The position numbers and the translations under genes are program-made. This document shows, piece by piece, positions 1 to 4,796 of a stretch of DNA of 5,684 nucleotides (positions are counted from its first letter, which is position 1; every line of letters starts with the position of its first letter). Source of the stretch: Rubrobacter_F sp035642415 (GTDB taxonomy: Bacteria > Actinomycetota > Rubrobacteria > Rubrobacterales > Rubrobacteraceae); assembly GCA_035642415.1 (NCBI GenBank), contig DASQSI010000057.1, forward strand, positions 1 through 5,684. Reading direction: 5' to 3'. Below the pieces are notes generated by a model, which was not told the origin of the DNA, did not search any database, and saw only the letters and a program-made list of their open reading frames with translations.

Positions 1-361
1 ACTCTCAATATTTTTCTTCCCCCGCTAGCAGGAGGGGGGTGCCTGCCGGCTTCGAACGGGGTTGGGGGGCCTCGCCTTGGAGGACCGGGGCTATCAATAG
101 AAAAGGTTAGGGATCAGAGCAGAATGTCCGGTCCTCTACAAATGCAGAGGATCAAAAACACTAGAAATGGTCCATTTGGACTATATACAATCCCTGATTC
201 TCCATATAGGATTTAGTAGGTATTTAAGGAAAACTCGGTACACGGGGATCGGTAGAGACAAAGAGCTTCGTCCTGTAAGTGGGTACCTAAGGGGCGAGGG
301 GAGTCACTGGTACAACCGGCTACCTAACTCTAGGGTCTCATGGTCATAGGGAGGCCGGGGT
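1..361. other. Non-coding leader region upstream of the Yip1-type gene
   Basis: I see no convincing gene here. The first 90 bases are rich in G runs (34-39, 58-61, 64-69, 87-90) and can form a short hairpin, GCAGG 28-32 with CCTGC 42-46. GAGGACCGG at 80-88 is perfectly complementary to CCGGTCCTC at 128-136, and part of that second arm (CCTCT 133-137) can instead pair with AGAGG at 146-150, so two exclusive folds exist. A dyad GTCCA-TT-TGGAC lies at 170-181, directly before TACAAT (186-191), which resembles a -10 box, but no good -35 sits at the right distance. The reading frame from 167 to 349 has no ribosome binding site and looks like chance. Confidence 0.5.
82..94 (+). repeat. Intergenic 13-bp direct repeat, copy 1
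   Basis: GGACCGGGGCTAT occurs exactly here, at 2001-2013 and at 2325-2337, always on the + strand and always outside genes. This copy is the least extended: the flanks differ from those of the other two. Its first half is also one arm of the 80-88/128-136 inverted repeat. I recognise no known family for it. Confidence 0.75.
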
Positions 362-1021
362 ATGGTGGCTCACGAAACAGCAAGAGAAAAAGCCGCAGCG
401 GCGCCAAATCGGCAGCCGACAGGAGAGTTTAACCTCTCTCATCCCCTAAGCAGCTTCATAGTTGTAGTAACCGAGGTAGTGCTCCACCCAAGCAGGTTCT
501 TCGCGAGGCTCCCTCGACGCGAAAGCTTTCTCAATCCGTTGCTCTTTGCATTGCTATGTCTTGGGGTATCCAACATTCTCGGAGGGCTTGCCGAGTTGGT
601 CGGGATGGGGGGGTTTGGGTCCCTGCCGCTAGGGATAGGCATATATCAGAGCTTTGAAGCTCTTATAGTATCCACGATCGCTACCGCGCTAGCTGGCACC
701 ATCAGTCTTTTTATTGCTGCAGGCATACTGCACGAGTTGGTCTGCCGGATGGTAGGGGTGCCCAACTCTGGTTATGCGGCAACCTTCCGGGTGGTGTCCT
801 ACGCAACAATCATAGGCCTTGTAAGTTGGATACCAGTCGTGGGTGCTCTGCTAGCTTTGGTATATGGCGTGTTCTTGTTTATCGTTGGCATTCGCGAGGT
901 ACACGATACGACGACTGAAAAAGCTGAGCAGGTCGCCCTAGTATTCCCGATTGCCATGTTTCTCATGGTGGCATTAGTGTGCCTATTATTCTTATGGGTC
1001 TGGATTCTGCTATTTGTCTAG
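362..1021 (+). CDS. Yip1 family integral membrane protein
   Basis: This 219-residue polytopic membrane protein resembles the bacterial Yip1 domain (PF04893-type). Residues 1-30 are polar and alanine-rich and likely cytosolic. They are followed by an HPSRFF motif (42-47) just before the first membrane segment, the usual Yip1 signature HPxxFF. Hydrophobic segments lie at about 58-80, 98-125, 145-163, 164-178 and 191-218. The GIREVH stretch at 176-181, after the fourth segment, is also typical of the family. Length is normal and the gene is complete. The start at 362 is supported by AGGGAGG (348-354) seven bases upstream. Bacterial Yip1 proteins have no established biochemical role, and the family name comes from eukaryotic Rab-interacting proteins. 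Codon use (ATA, CTA, AGG, TTA) is much less GC-biased than in the alcohol dehydrogenase downstream. It may be cotranscribed with the DoxX-type gene 235 bp downstream. Confidence 0.85.
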   Translation: MVAHETAREKAAAAPNRQPTGEFNLSHPLSSFIVVVTEVVLHPSRFFARLPRRESFLNPLLFALLCLGVSNILGGLAELVGMGGFGSLPLGIGIYQSFEALIVSTIATALAGTISLFIAAGILHELVCRMVGVPNSGYAATFRVVSYATIIGLVSWIPVVGALLALVYGVFLFIVGIREVHDTTTEKAEQVALVFPIAMFLMVALVCLLFLWVWILLFV

Positions 1022-1256
1022 CGCTGCCCGCTTTTGGTAACCCTCTTGGGACAAGTAGTGTTGCTAGGTGCACCGGGATGGAGGAGGACCACCATAACTA
1101 TCAGCAGGCCGGGCTAACATGTCCGATATATGGCCCTGATACACCCGGCAATACTCACCTAGGAAGATTCATAGGTTCTTCACAGGCCAATCATAGCTTC
1201 GACGTTCAGATTAATGGTGAGACATTAAGAACACGGTAAAGAGGGGTTAGAACCTT

Positions 1257-1736
1257 ATGATTAATGTACCGCTACTCTCATCAATAACTCCCCGACTCGC
1301 GAGTTTTGCGCCTCTTGTGGCGCGAGTAATAGTAGGGGCGATTATGGCTGTGCACGGTTGGCAGAAGCTCAGTATGGGGCCAGCGAATGTAGGCCAGGGC
1401 ATGCTTGCCAACCTTGGTGTTCCTTTGCCGCTATTCATGGGGTATGTACTGACGTTCACAGAGCTGATTGGCGGCATCCTACTCGTCATTGGGCTCTTAT
1501 CACGGCTAGCCGCTATGGCGCTTACGATCGACCTTGTCGTTGCAATGCTGCTCGTCAGTGGGCTTGGCCAGCTCGAGCTATCCCTAATCGCGGGTTTTCT
1601 AGTAATCCTTTTAGGGGGACCGGGGAAGGTGTCAGTTGACTACGCACTTGGCCTTGAGCGAGATATAGTAGAGAGGTCAGCGGATCTAGAACTAAGTGCG
1701 AGAGATATAGCTTATGAGAAAGAGCATTCTCGCTAA
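1257..1736 (+). CDS. DoxX family membrane protein
   Basis: This 159-residue, four-helix inner-membrane protein belongs to the DoxX/DoxD-like group (PF07681-type). Evidence is the order of family motifs: a first helix ending in HGWQKL (33-38), a LGVPLP turn (53-58), a second helix with the conserved acidic residue and glycines TELIGG (68-73), a third helix at about 84-102, and a fourth ending in GPGKVSVD (121-128). The last 30 residues form a charged, probably cytosolic tail that is longer than in minimal family members. The start at 1257 has GAGGGG (1241-1246) ten bases upstream, a slightly long spacing. DoxX proteins have been linked to quinone- or thiol-associated redox functions, but the role of this subgroup is unknown. 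Codon use is of the same low-bias type as in the Yip1-type gene, and the same orientation with no terminator visible between them suggests a common transcript. Confidence 0.88.
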   Translation: MINVPLLSSITPRLASFAPLVARVIVGAIMAVHGWQKLSMGPANVGQGMLANLGVPLPLFMGYVLTFTELIGGILLVIGLLSRLAAMALTIDLVVAMLLVSGLGQLELSLIAGFLVILLGGPGKVSVDYALGLERDIVERSADLELSARDIAYEKEHSR

Positions 1737-1924
1737 CTATCCCTACTTCTGGCGCTATAAGCTTTCCTACTGAGCTGCTCCATGACAGGCAGAGCGGGGC
1801 AGAATCCCCTTTGGAGTGGGGGCTCTCAAAGCCAAGTCCCGCATCGCCTAACTATCCCCTTACTTTCATACCGGGGGACGGGTGCAGCTCACGAGCGCGG
1901 TGGGTAAGACATAGCCGGCGCATC

Positions 1925-1979
1925 AGGGCCGGGTCTTTCCTCCACCCTTTGTTCGCTTCCGCCCGGCCCTCTTCTTTTC
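1925..1979 (+). terminator. Rho-independent terminator candidate after the DoxX-type gene
   Basis: GGGCCGGG (1926-1933) pairs perfectly with CCCGGCCC (1962-1969). A1925-T1970 and a T-G wobble at 1934/1961 extend the stem to ten pairs. The tail TCTTCTTTTC (1970-1979) is T-rich. The loop is long (about 26 bases) and strikingly pyrimidine-rich. The asymmetric tail points to + strand transcripts, so this would end the Yip1-DoxX unit about 190 bases after its last stop codon. Confidence 0.55.
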
Positions 1980-1997
1980 AGGTCGACACCCTATTGC

Positions 1998-2016
1998 ATC
2001 GGACCGGGGCTATGGG
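1998..2016 (+). repeat. Intergenic direct repeat, copy 2
   Basis: ATCGGACCGGGGCTATGGG is identical over 19 bases to 2322-2340, and its 13-base core equals 82-94. It lies just after the terminator candidate and about 75 bases before the small membrane protein gene. It has no obvious dyad symmetry and overlaps no gene. Confidence 0.85.
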
Positions 2017-2092
2017 GGTTTAGAGACGGCTTAACTAGGTAACTAATGTGTTTTGAGATAGGCCAGGAGTATGTTGTTGGGAGAACCTAGCA

Positions 2093-2290
2093 ATGATGAC
2101 GATGTTACTAACCACGGTGAGCTACGTCGCCATGATCAGGGACGGTACCCTTTCCTCAGAGGGCACCAACGAGATTCAATCTAGCGTCCCTCAGGTGTTG
2201 ATACTGCTGGGTATTCTCGTCTTGTTCTTATTACTTGCCGGGACGGTGTTCTGGCGAGTACGCCGGTCTCCGCGTACCCCCACGAAGTAA
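2093..2290 (+). CDS. Small single-pass membrane protein, unknown function
   Basis: This 65-residue protein matches no family I recognise. Residues 1-31 form a mildly hydrophobic to polar N-terminal part. Residues 32-54 form one strong transmembrane helix rich in Leu, Ile and Val and ending in Phe-Trp. The C-terminal tail is short and basic (RVRRSPR at 55-61). By the positive-inside rule the tail should be cytosolic and the N-terminus outside. GGGAGA (2079-2084), eight bases before the ATG, supports the start; a second ATG follows immediately, so initiation could be one codon later. The gene has its own upstream repeat copy and a terminator about 40 bases after its stop, so it looks like a single-gene unit. 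The membrane helix, ribosome binding site and terminator together argue that it is real. Confidence 0.6.
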   Translation: MMTMLLTTVSYVAMIRDGTLSSEGTNEIQSSVPQVLILLGILVLFLLLAGTVFWRVRRSPRTPTK

Positions 2291-2321
2291 CCACCCACTC
2301 TTACGAACGCTTCGGTAGCCT

Positions 2322-2340
2322 ATCGGACCGGGGCTATGGG
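2322..2340 (+). repeat. Intergenic direct repeat, copy 3
   Basis: These 19 bases are identical to 1998-2016. Here the 3' half of the repeat (GGCTATGGG) forms the left arm of the terminator hairpin at 2332-2356. In addition TAGCC (2316-2320), just upstream, can pair with GGCTA (2332-2336), an alternative fold that would compete with the terminator. Confidence 0.85.
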
Positions 2341-2361
2341 AAGATCTCTCATAGCCTTCTT
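2332..2361 (+). terminator. Rho-independent terminator candidate after the small membrane protein gene
   Basis: GGCTATGGGA (2332-2341) pairs with TCTCATAGCC (2347-2356) over ten pairs including one G-T wobble, around a five-base loop (AGATC). The stem is followed by TTCTT (2357-2361). It sits 41 bases after the stop codon of the small gene and overlaps repeat copy 3. Confidence 0.6.
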
Positions 2362-2491
2362 ATAAACATGCTCTAGGATGCGAGCCCACAAGGGATGCGT
2401 GGCGGAGGATGGTCAGTTTCTCCTCTTCCCAGACGGGATAAATCCGGTGGTTTGGGAGGGGAGGGGGAAGTGTGCCAAAAACGAACGAGCG

Positions 2492-2631
2492 TGTTGAAAA
2501 ACCCCTTCATGCCCTTTTCTGACCCCCATTCAGGGGCTTTGAACCCCGTTTCTGTAGTGTTTTGGACTGGTTTTTAGGTGTTTAGAACCTCTTTTGGGCT
2601 ACCGACCGGTTCGACATCGACTTTTTCAACA
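2492..2631. mobile_element. MITE-like element or insertion sequence remnant, copy 1
   Basis: TGTTGAAAAA (2492-2501) and TTTTTCAACA (2622-2631) are perfect 10-bp inverted repeats bounding 140 bp without coding capacity. The right two thirds (2532-2632) recurs, diverged, at 4066-4155. Shared blocks include AGGGGCT, AACCCCGTTT, ACCGACCGGT and GACTTTTTCAACAG. Ends of this TGTTGAAAAA type are common among bacterial insertion sequences, but I cannot assign the family. No clear target-site duplication is visible and no transposase is present, so it would need an enzyme supplied from elsewhere in the genome or is a dead remnant. Confidence 0.65.
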
Positions 2632-2698
2632 GCCTGGAACGTTTTTGATACACAGGGTGAAAAGCTTGTGTGAAAAGAACGAGTTGCCGCTTCGGAAT

Positions 2699-2832
2699 GT
2701 TCTCGGAAAGCTGGGCTTCCGGTTAACGGTGTTCTCGGAAACTAATTTCCGCCAGTGAGAATCCTAGGAAACCAGGCTTCCGCTAATTAGCCCTCCCGGA
2801 AACCAGGTTCTGGCTTGGAGTCTTCTCGGAAA
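2699..2832. repeat. Tandem array of five degenerate hairpin repeats, period about 31 bp
   Basis: A conserved block close to TTCTCGGAAA begins units at 2699, 2731, 2761, 2792 and 2822, giving spacings of 32, 30, 31 and 30 bases. The rest of each unit varies, but in four units it can fold back on the block. Examples are CGGAAA with TTTCCG around CTAA in unit 2, CGGAA-A-GC with GCTTCCG in unit 1, and CCGGAA with TTCTGG (one wobble) plus an inner ACC/GG match in unit 4. Unit 3 keeps GGAA with TTCC. Unit 5 loses this pairing but can form CTTCT with AGAAG. The period is too short and the units too variable for a CRISPR array. One related block, TTCTCGGTAA, is found at 4165-4174. Confidence 0.65.
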
Positions 2833-2893
2833 CTAAGAAGGTCAGAGGGCATAGGGAAGAGAGATGGGGTCCTACGGAGTTCCTTCCTGCTAT

Positions 2894-2940
2894 CCCGGGT
2901 TCTCTACCGACCAGAGGGTGGTCTCTGGTTCGAGCCCGGG
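2894..2940 (+). other. Nested hairpin with tRNA-like 3' half, upstream of the alcohol dehydrogenase
   Basis: CCCGGG at 2894-2899 can pair with CCCGGG at 2935-2940, enclosing a perfect 7-bp hairpin, ACCAGAG (2910-2916) with CTCTGGT (2923-2929) around GGTGGT. GGTTCGAGCCC (2927-2937) looks like a tRNA T-arm. No matching acceptor strand, D-arm or anticodon loop with T33 is found, so this is not an intact tRNA. It could be a tRNA-derived scar or a structured leader of the gene that starts 50 bases later. There is no T tract, so a simple terminator is unlikely. Confidence 0.4.
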
Positions 2941-2975
2941 CCACCGGGTAAGATTGGCCCCGTTCTTTGGCTAAA

Positions 2976-2984
2976 AGAGGAGGT
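2976..2984 (+). promoter_or_regulatory. Strong ribosome binding site fixing the alcohol dehydrogenase start
   Basis: AGAGGAGGT matches the anti-Shine-Dalgarno sequence almost fully and lies six bases before ATG 2991. It argues for that start over the in-frame TTG at 2967. A GTG at 2988 directly abuts the ATG and would add one residue. Confidence 0.8.
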
Positions 2985-2990
2985 CGCGTG

Positions 2991-4004
2991 ATGAAAGCGG
3001 TAGTTATAAAGGAACAGAACGGCGAGGTAGCCGTCGAGGAGCGCGAGAGGCCCTCCCCCGGTCCAGGTCAGGTCCTGATTCGGGTCCACGTCTGCGGCGT
3101 CTGCCACAGCGACCTGGCCGTCTTGCAAGGCGCCTTGCCATTCGCCCAGTTCCCGCTCGTACCTGGCCACGAGGTCGCTGGCGTGGTCGAGGAGGTCGGC
3201 GAGGGCGTCGCGTGGCCGGAGACGGGAGCCCGTGTCGGGATGCCCTGGCTCTACTCCTCGTGTGGCCATTGCGAGCAGTGCACGCGCGGCGATGAGGTAC
3301 TGTGCCAGGTAGCCCCGCAGGTGACTGGCGTCACCACCGACGGCGGCTACGCGGAGTTCATGCTCGCCCCCGCCGCCTACGTCGCCCCCATCCCCGACGC
3401 CCTGGACTTCGCCGACGCCGCTCCCCTTATGTGCGCCGGCCTAACCGTCTACAACGGCCTGAGAAACGCCGGCTTCGAGCCTGGCGACAGGGTCGCCGTG
3501 ATCGGGCTCGGGGGCCTGGGGCACCTCGGTGTGCTCTACGCGAAGGCGATGGGCGCCCGCGTCGCCGTTCTCTCCAGCAGCCCGGACAAGGAGGACGAGG
3601 CTAAGGAGCTCGGCGCCGAGCGGTTCATCTCTGAGGAGGGCACAGCGCTCTCCGAGGCGCTCCTCGACTGGGAGGGCGGGGCGAACGTCATCCTCGCTAC
3701 CGCGCCGTCCACGAGACCGATGACCGACGCCCTGCCCGGCCTCGCGCCCGACGGCACGCTCGCGGTCCTGGGGGCCGCGGCGGGTGAGATCTCTGTGAGC
3801 CCGATGGACTTGATCGGGGCGCGCCGTCACCTTATCGGCTCCCCCTCCGGCTCGCGTAAGGACATCCGTGACGCCCTTCAGTTCGCCGCCACCCACGACG
3901 TACGTCCCTACATTACCAGGCGGCCCCTCGAAGACGCCGCCGACGTCCTCAACGAGATGCACGAGCGCCGCCTGCGCGGCCGCGTCGTCCTGACCGTGGC
4001 GTAG
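2991..4004 (+). CDS. Zinc-dependent alcohol dehydrogenase (MDR superfamily, cinnamyl-alcohol-dehydrogenase-like)
   Basis: A complete 337-residue medium-chain dehydrogenase that interconverts primary or secondary alcohols and aldehydes or ketones in the cytosol; the substrate cannot be read from sequence. The GroES-like catalytic domain has C38 in CGVCHSD (35-41), H60-E61 in PGHE, and C148, the usual catalytic zinc ligands. C91, C94, C97 and C105 form the structural zinc lobe. The Rossmann domain carries GLGGLG at 172-177. The second strand ends in SSS (195-197) where NAD-dependent relatives carry Asp or Glu, so NADP(H) use is likely (inferred). Length and C-terminus are normal for the family. 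Codons are strongly G/C-ending, unlike the genes to the left. The gene stands alone: a gene-free zone lies upstream and a remnant element begins about 60 bases downstream. A GGGG/CCCC hairpin followed by GTTTT at 4067-4086, inside that remnant, could act as its terminator. Confidence 0.95.
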   Translation: MKAVVIKEQNGEVAVEERERPSPGPGQVLIRVHVCGVCHSDLAVLQGALPFAQFPLVPGHEVAGVVEEVGEGVAWPETGARVGMPWLYSSCGHCEQCTRGDEVLCQVAPQVTGVTTDGGYAEFMLAPAAYVAPIPDALDFADAAPLMCAGLTVYNGLRNAGFEPGDRVAVIGLGGLGHLGVLYAKAMGARVAVLSSSPDKEDEAKELGAERFISEEGTALSEALLDWEGGANVILATAPSTRPMTDALPGLAPDGTLAVLGAAAGEISVSPMDLIGARRHLIGSPSGSRKDIRDALQFAATHDVRPYITRRPLEDAADVLNEMHERRLRGRVVLTVA

Positions 4005-4064
4005 GAGAAGCCCCGCGAAGTAGGACATGAAGATGGGGCCGAAGAGGCTCATCCAGTGCTCGAA
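4005..4064 (-). pseudogene. Possible minus-strand gene fragment (20 codons)
   Basis: Between the alcohol dehydrogenase stop and the second MITE-like copy, the minus strand reads 20 sense codons, 19 of them ending in G or C. The peptide is hydrophobic and aromatic, including WMSLFGPIFMSYFAGLL, and looks like a membrane helix. That codon pattern matches real genes of the GC-rich block. It ends abruptly where homology to the repeat begins, as expected for a gene fragment left by insertion or deletion. The stretch is short, the family is not identifiable, and the pattern may be chance in GC-rich DNA. Confidence 0.25.
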
Positions 4065-4065
4065 G

Positions 4066-4156
4066 AGGGGCTGAGAACCCCGTTTTGTGGCATTTTGGGC
4101 CTGTTTAGCGCTTGTTTTGGACCACCGACCGGTCCGATAAAGACTTTTTCAACAGG
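4066..4156. mobile_element. Truncated MITE-like or insertion sequence right end, copy 2
   Basis: This segment aligns with 2532-2633 through shared blocks in the same order: AGGGGCT (4066-4072), AACCCCGTTT (4076-4085), ACCGACCGGT (4124-4133) and GACTTTTTCAACAG (4142-4155). It keeps only the right terminal repeat. The left end (TGTTGAAAAA) and about 40 following bases seen in copy 1 are absent. The copies differ by substitutions and small gaps, so they are not recent duplicates. It lies in the gap between the alcohol dehydrogenase and the methyltransferase-like gene, in the same orientation as copy 1. Confidence 0.65.
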
Positions 4157-4212
4157 CTCACTACTTCTCGGTAATCTAGTGAATAGCGTAGGATGTGTTT
4201 TGTGCGAATGGA

Positions 4213-4224
4213 AAGGCATGCCTT
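4213..4224. promoter_or_regulatory. Perfect 12-bp palindrome upstream of the methyltransferase-like gene
   Basis: AAGGCATGCCTT is its own reverse complement and ends 33 bases before the ATG at 4258, a plausible place for a regulator-binding site. Two short inverted repeats lie around or next to it: CTCGGT 4167-4172 with ACCGAG 4229-4234, and GCTC 4226-4229 region with GAGC just after. No promoter boxes can be assigned with confidence, and a palindrome of this length can occur by chance. Confidence 0.25.
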
Positions 4225-4257
4225 GCTCACCGAGCGTGGCTAGAAGGACCAGAACCC

Positions 4258-4728
4258 ATGGCCAACGACGAACCAGATAACTCCGGTTTCCTGCTACCCC
4301 CGCCCCTGACTTACCTGCTACCCCTGATCTTCGGTTTGCTGCTCGACAGGAGAATCCACGTCCCCTTCTTGCCCCGCAGCCTAGCACGCAACCTAGGATG
4401 GCCGCTCCTCGGCGGCGGGGTGTTGCTCAACGGTTGGTTCAACTTCACCATGCGACGCACCGACACCCCTATCGACCCCAGAAAGCCGGTCTCGAAGCTG
4501 GTCACAGACGGACCTTTTCGCTACACTCGCAACCCCGCCTACCTCTCGTTGACTATGATCTACGCGGGGGTAACTGCCCTCAGGAACGCGCTGTGGCCTG
4601 TTCTGTTGTTGCCGTTGGTGCTGTACGTAATCCAACGCGACCAAATCGAGCGCGAGGAGCAGTACCTGGAACGTACCTTCGGCGAGGAGTACCTGACCTA
4701 CAAGCGCAGGGTGCGCCGCTGGGTGTAG
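4258..4728 (+). CDS. Isoprenylcysteine carboxyl methyltransferase-like membrane protein
   Basis: This 156-residue integral membrane protein belongs to the ICMT/PEMT group (PF04140/PF04191-type), which uses S-adenosylmethionine to methylate lipid or prenylated substrates. The diagnostic C-terminal half is intact: GPFRYTRNPAYL (85-96) matches the family G-P-[FY]-R-x-x-R-[HN]-P-x-Y motif, and the tail EEQYLERTFGEEYLTYKRRV (133-152) matches the E-E-x-x-L-x-x-x-F-G-x-x-Y-x-x-Y segment thought to help bind the cofactor. Hydrophobic helices lie at about 13-29, 45-62, 95-107 and 111-127. I chose ATG 4258 because AAGGA (4244-4248) lies nine bases upstream. The frame is open back to 4195, but those extra 21 residues overlap the palindrome and do not resemble the family. 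Bacteria generally lack prenylated CaaX proteins, so the true substrate is unknown. The gene converges on the next gene with 68 bases between stops. Confidence 0.88.
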   Translation: MANDEPDNSGFLLPPPLTYLLPLIFGLLLDRRIHVPFLPRSLARNLGWPLLGGGVLLNGWFNFTMRRTDTPIDPRKPVSKLVTDGPFRYTRNPAYLSLTMIYAGVTALRNALWPVLLLPLVLYVIQRDQIEREEQYLERTFGEEYLTYKRRVRRWV

Positions 4729-4796
4729 CAACCTAAGTTTCCGGGAAGACGCCTTCTGAAGCTGTCCGAAAAGTCTCGACAGAGCCCGAATAAAGC

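Larger units (their letters stand above)
1737..2092. other. Intergenic region with terminator and repeat
   Basis: There is no convincing gene. An 11-base direct repeat, CTAACTATCCC, occurs at 1733-1743 (overlapping the end of the DoxX-type gene) and again at 1848-1858. A weak hairpin, GGGG 1796-1799 with CCCC 1806-1809, is followed by only three T. A much stronger terminator candidate lies at 1925-1979 and copy 2 of the intergenic repeat at 1998-2016. The frame spanning 1811-2023 starts at TTG without a ribosome binding site and has no protein-like features. The final 50 bases form the leader of the small membrane protein gene. Confidence 0.5.
2291..2990. other. 700-bp gene-free zone of repeats and element remnants
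   Basis: No credible gene lies here. In order it holds repeat copy 3 and a terminator (2322-2361); a G-rich stretch where CTCCTCTTCCC (2420-2430) can pair imperfectly with GGGAGGGGAGG (2454-2464); a MITE-like element (2492-2631); two GTGAAAAG copies 13 bases apart (2657-2664, 2670-2677); a hairpin repeat array (2699-2832); and a nested hairpin (2894-2940). TAAGAT at 2949-2954 resembles a -10 box for the alcohol dehydrogenase but lacks a good -35. The composition change between the AT-richer left part and the GC-rich right part falls across this zone. Confidence 0.6.

Noticed and set aside
1..60. Terminator formed by CCCCC (19-23) and GGGGG (34-38)
   Set aside because: The T-rich run precedes the hairpin on the + strand and is read as A-rich after it on the minus strand, so neither direction gives a terminator.
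167..349. 60-residue + strand reading frame before the Yip1-type gene
   Set aside because: No ribosome binding site, no domain or membrane feature, and it lies over a dyad and promoter-like sequence.
1796..1812. GGGG/CCCC hairpin as the terminator of the DoxX-type gene
   Set aside because: Only four pairs and three T; the hairpin at 1925-1979 is far stronger.
2395..2577. 60-residue + strand frame crossing the left end of the MITE-like element
   Set aside because: It spans the element boundary, shows low-complexity Gly/Arg content and has no ribosome binding site.
2699..2832. CRISPR array
   Set aside because: The period of about 31 bp is too short for repeat plus spacer, only about 10 bases are conserved per unit, and no cas gene is present.
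2870..2950. Intact tRNA gene
   Set aside because: The T-arm-like part has no matching acceptor strand upstream, no D-arm, and the candidate anticodon loop lacks T at position 33.
3441..4052. Long minus-strand reading frame opposite the alcohol dehydrogenase
   Set aside because: It is a shadow of a strongly GC3-biased gene whose zinc and Rossmann motifs prove the + strand frame; only the 4005-4064 tip outside the gene was considered separately.
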